DNA of 5,553 bases from Rhodospirillales bacterium (GTDB lineage Bacteria > Pseudomonadota > Alphaproteobacteria > Acetobacterales > Acetobacteraceae). The position numbers were made by a program, and so were the translations under genes. The notes below the pieces were generated by a model that saw only the letters and a program-made list of their open reading frames with translations, did no database searches and was not told where the DNA came from. The stretch covers positions 1 through 5,553 of the forward strand of contig JAATGE010000195.1 of assembly GCA_015654825.1 (NCBI GenBank), written 5' to 3'. Of this stretch, positions 5,158-5,553 are shown piece by piece. Positions within the stretch are counted from its first letter, which is position 1. Each line of letters starts with the position of its first letter.

Positions 5158-5553
5158 TCACGCCGGGAAAATCCCGTCCGGCACCAGCCCGGCGCCGAAA
5201 TCGATCGGGCCGCCGCGCAGGATGCGGGTCAGGATCTGTCCATCCGGGCCGCGTGCGTGGTGCATCACCGTGCGGTCTTCGGTGCGTACGATCAAGTAAT
5301 GACGCAGCGTATCGATACGACAATAGTCGGCCAGCCTGGCCCCCGCGTCGCGCGTCCGCGAGGAAGGCGATACCACTTCGACGACAATGACCGGGTCGGT
5401 CAGCTTGACGGCGTCATCGGCCAACGGCGTGCCGCGGCGCATCATCACGTCGGGCGCATAGACGGTGGTGGCGTCGACCTGCACCGCCATGCCGTCGATA
5501 AAGACTTCACGGGGAAGGTCGGCCACCCGCACGGCGGCCGCGAGGCGTTCCGC
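5158..5553 (-). CDS. Uma2 family (DUF820) PD-(D/E)XK nuclease-like protein, 5' end outside window
   Basis: The C-terminal 131 residues of a Uma2-family protein; complete members are usually about 180-200 residues, so roughly the first third is missing beyond the right edge. The frame is open to the last base, and a GTG at 5532 is internal, not the start. Recognisable elements are LPREVFIDGMAVQVD, then VYAPDVMMRRG (the Asp of the PD motif), DPVIVVEVVSPSSRTRDAG (the Glu-containing core strand) and ARLADYCRIDTLRHYLIV. In many members the last element has Lys before the LxxY; here it is Arg (GARLADY). The protein ends in DGIFPA, slightly short of the usual C-terminal helix. Family function is poorly understood: a restriction-endonuclease-like fold, often in many copies per genome. 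Family assignment is confident; activity is not claimed. Confidence 0.88.
   Translation of the reverse strand, partial: AERLAAAVRVADLPREVFIDGMAVQVDATTVYAPDVMMRRGTPLADDAVKLTDPVIVVEVVSPSSRTRDAGARLADYCRIDTLRHYLIVRTEDRTVMHHARGPDGQILTRILRGGPIDFGAGLVPDGIFPA

Noticed and set aside
1..5553. CRISPR array, tRNA, rRNA, insertion sequence or prophage attachment site
   Set aside because: No regularly spaced repeats, cloverleaf, rRNA-like sequence, transposase or integrase could be seen.

Overview
The window is a GC-rich bacterial chromosomal segment. The composition, the protein families and the intergenic repeats (a CCAGGGGC-AGA-GCCCCTGG hairpin just 3' of genes, and an AT-rich AAAAGTTTTT/GTTCTTTTTT nested palindrome) suggest an alphaproteobacterium, most likely an Acetobacteraceae-type Rhodospirillales. 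That placement comes from remembered repeat style and codon use, not from a search.

Layout, left to right. Positions 1-71 hold two adjacent GC hairpins that probably terminate the first gene. A GntR/FCD-type regulator lies on the minus strand (72-800). A 90-bp divergent spacer (801-890) separates it from a two-gene plus-strand operon: a class I glutamine-amidotransferase-like gamma-glutamyl hydrolase of the PuuD/peptidase C26 family (891-1691), then a glutamine-synthetase-superfamily ligase of the PuuA/gamma-glutamyl-amine type (1691-3058). The two are joined by a TAATG stop/start overlap. A convergent spacer (3059-3247) carries an unusual nested A/T palindrome, probably a bidirectional terminator. 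Next come a minus-strand fold-type-I PLP-dependent enzyme of unknown function (3248-4609), a 548-bp stretch with no convincing gene but several inverted repeats (4610-5157), and the 3' part of a Uma2-family PD-(D/E)XK nuclease-like gene on the minus strand, running off the right edge (5158-5553).

The ligase and hydrolase make a chemically coherent pair. The ligase would attach glutamate through its gamma-carboxyl to an amine using ATP, and the hydrolase would remove the gamma-glutamyl group after the amine part has been oxidised. In the Puu pathway of E. coli an oxidase (PuuB) and an aldehyde dehydrogenase (PuuC) act between these steps; neither is present here. The divergent GntR gene is the obvious candidate local regulator. 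The PLP enzyme is convergent with the operon, so a shared pathway is possible but not shown. Nothing here amounts to a clearly new system. The points most worth a second look are the nested palindrome, the gene-end repeats, the unassigned PLP enzyme and the unknown amine substrate of the ligase/hydrolase pair.
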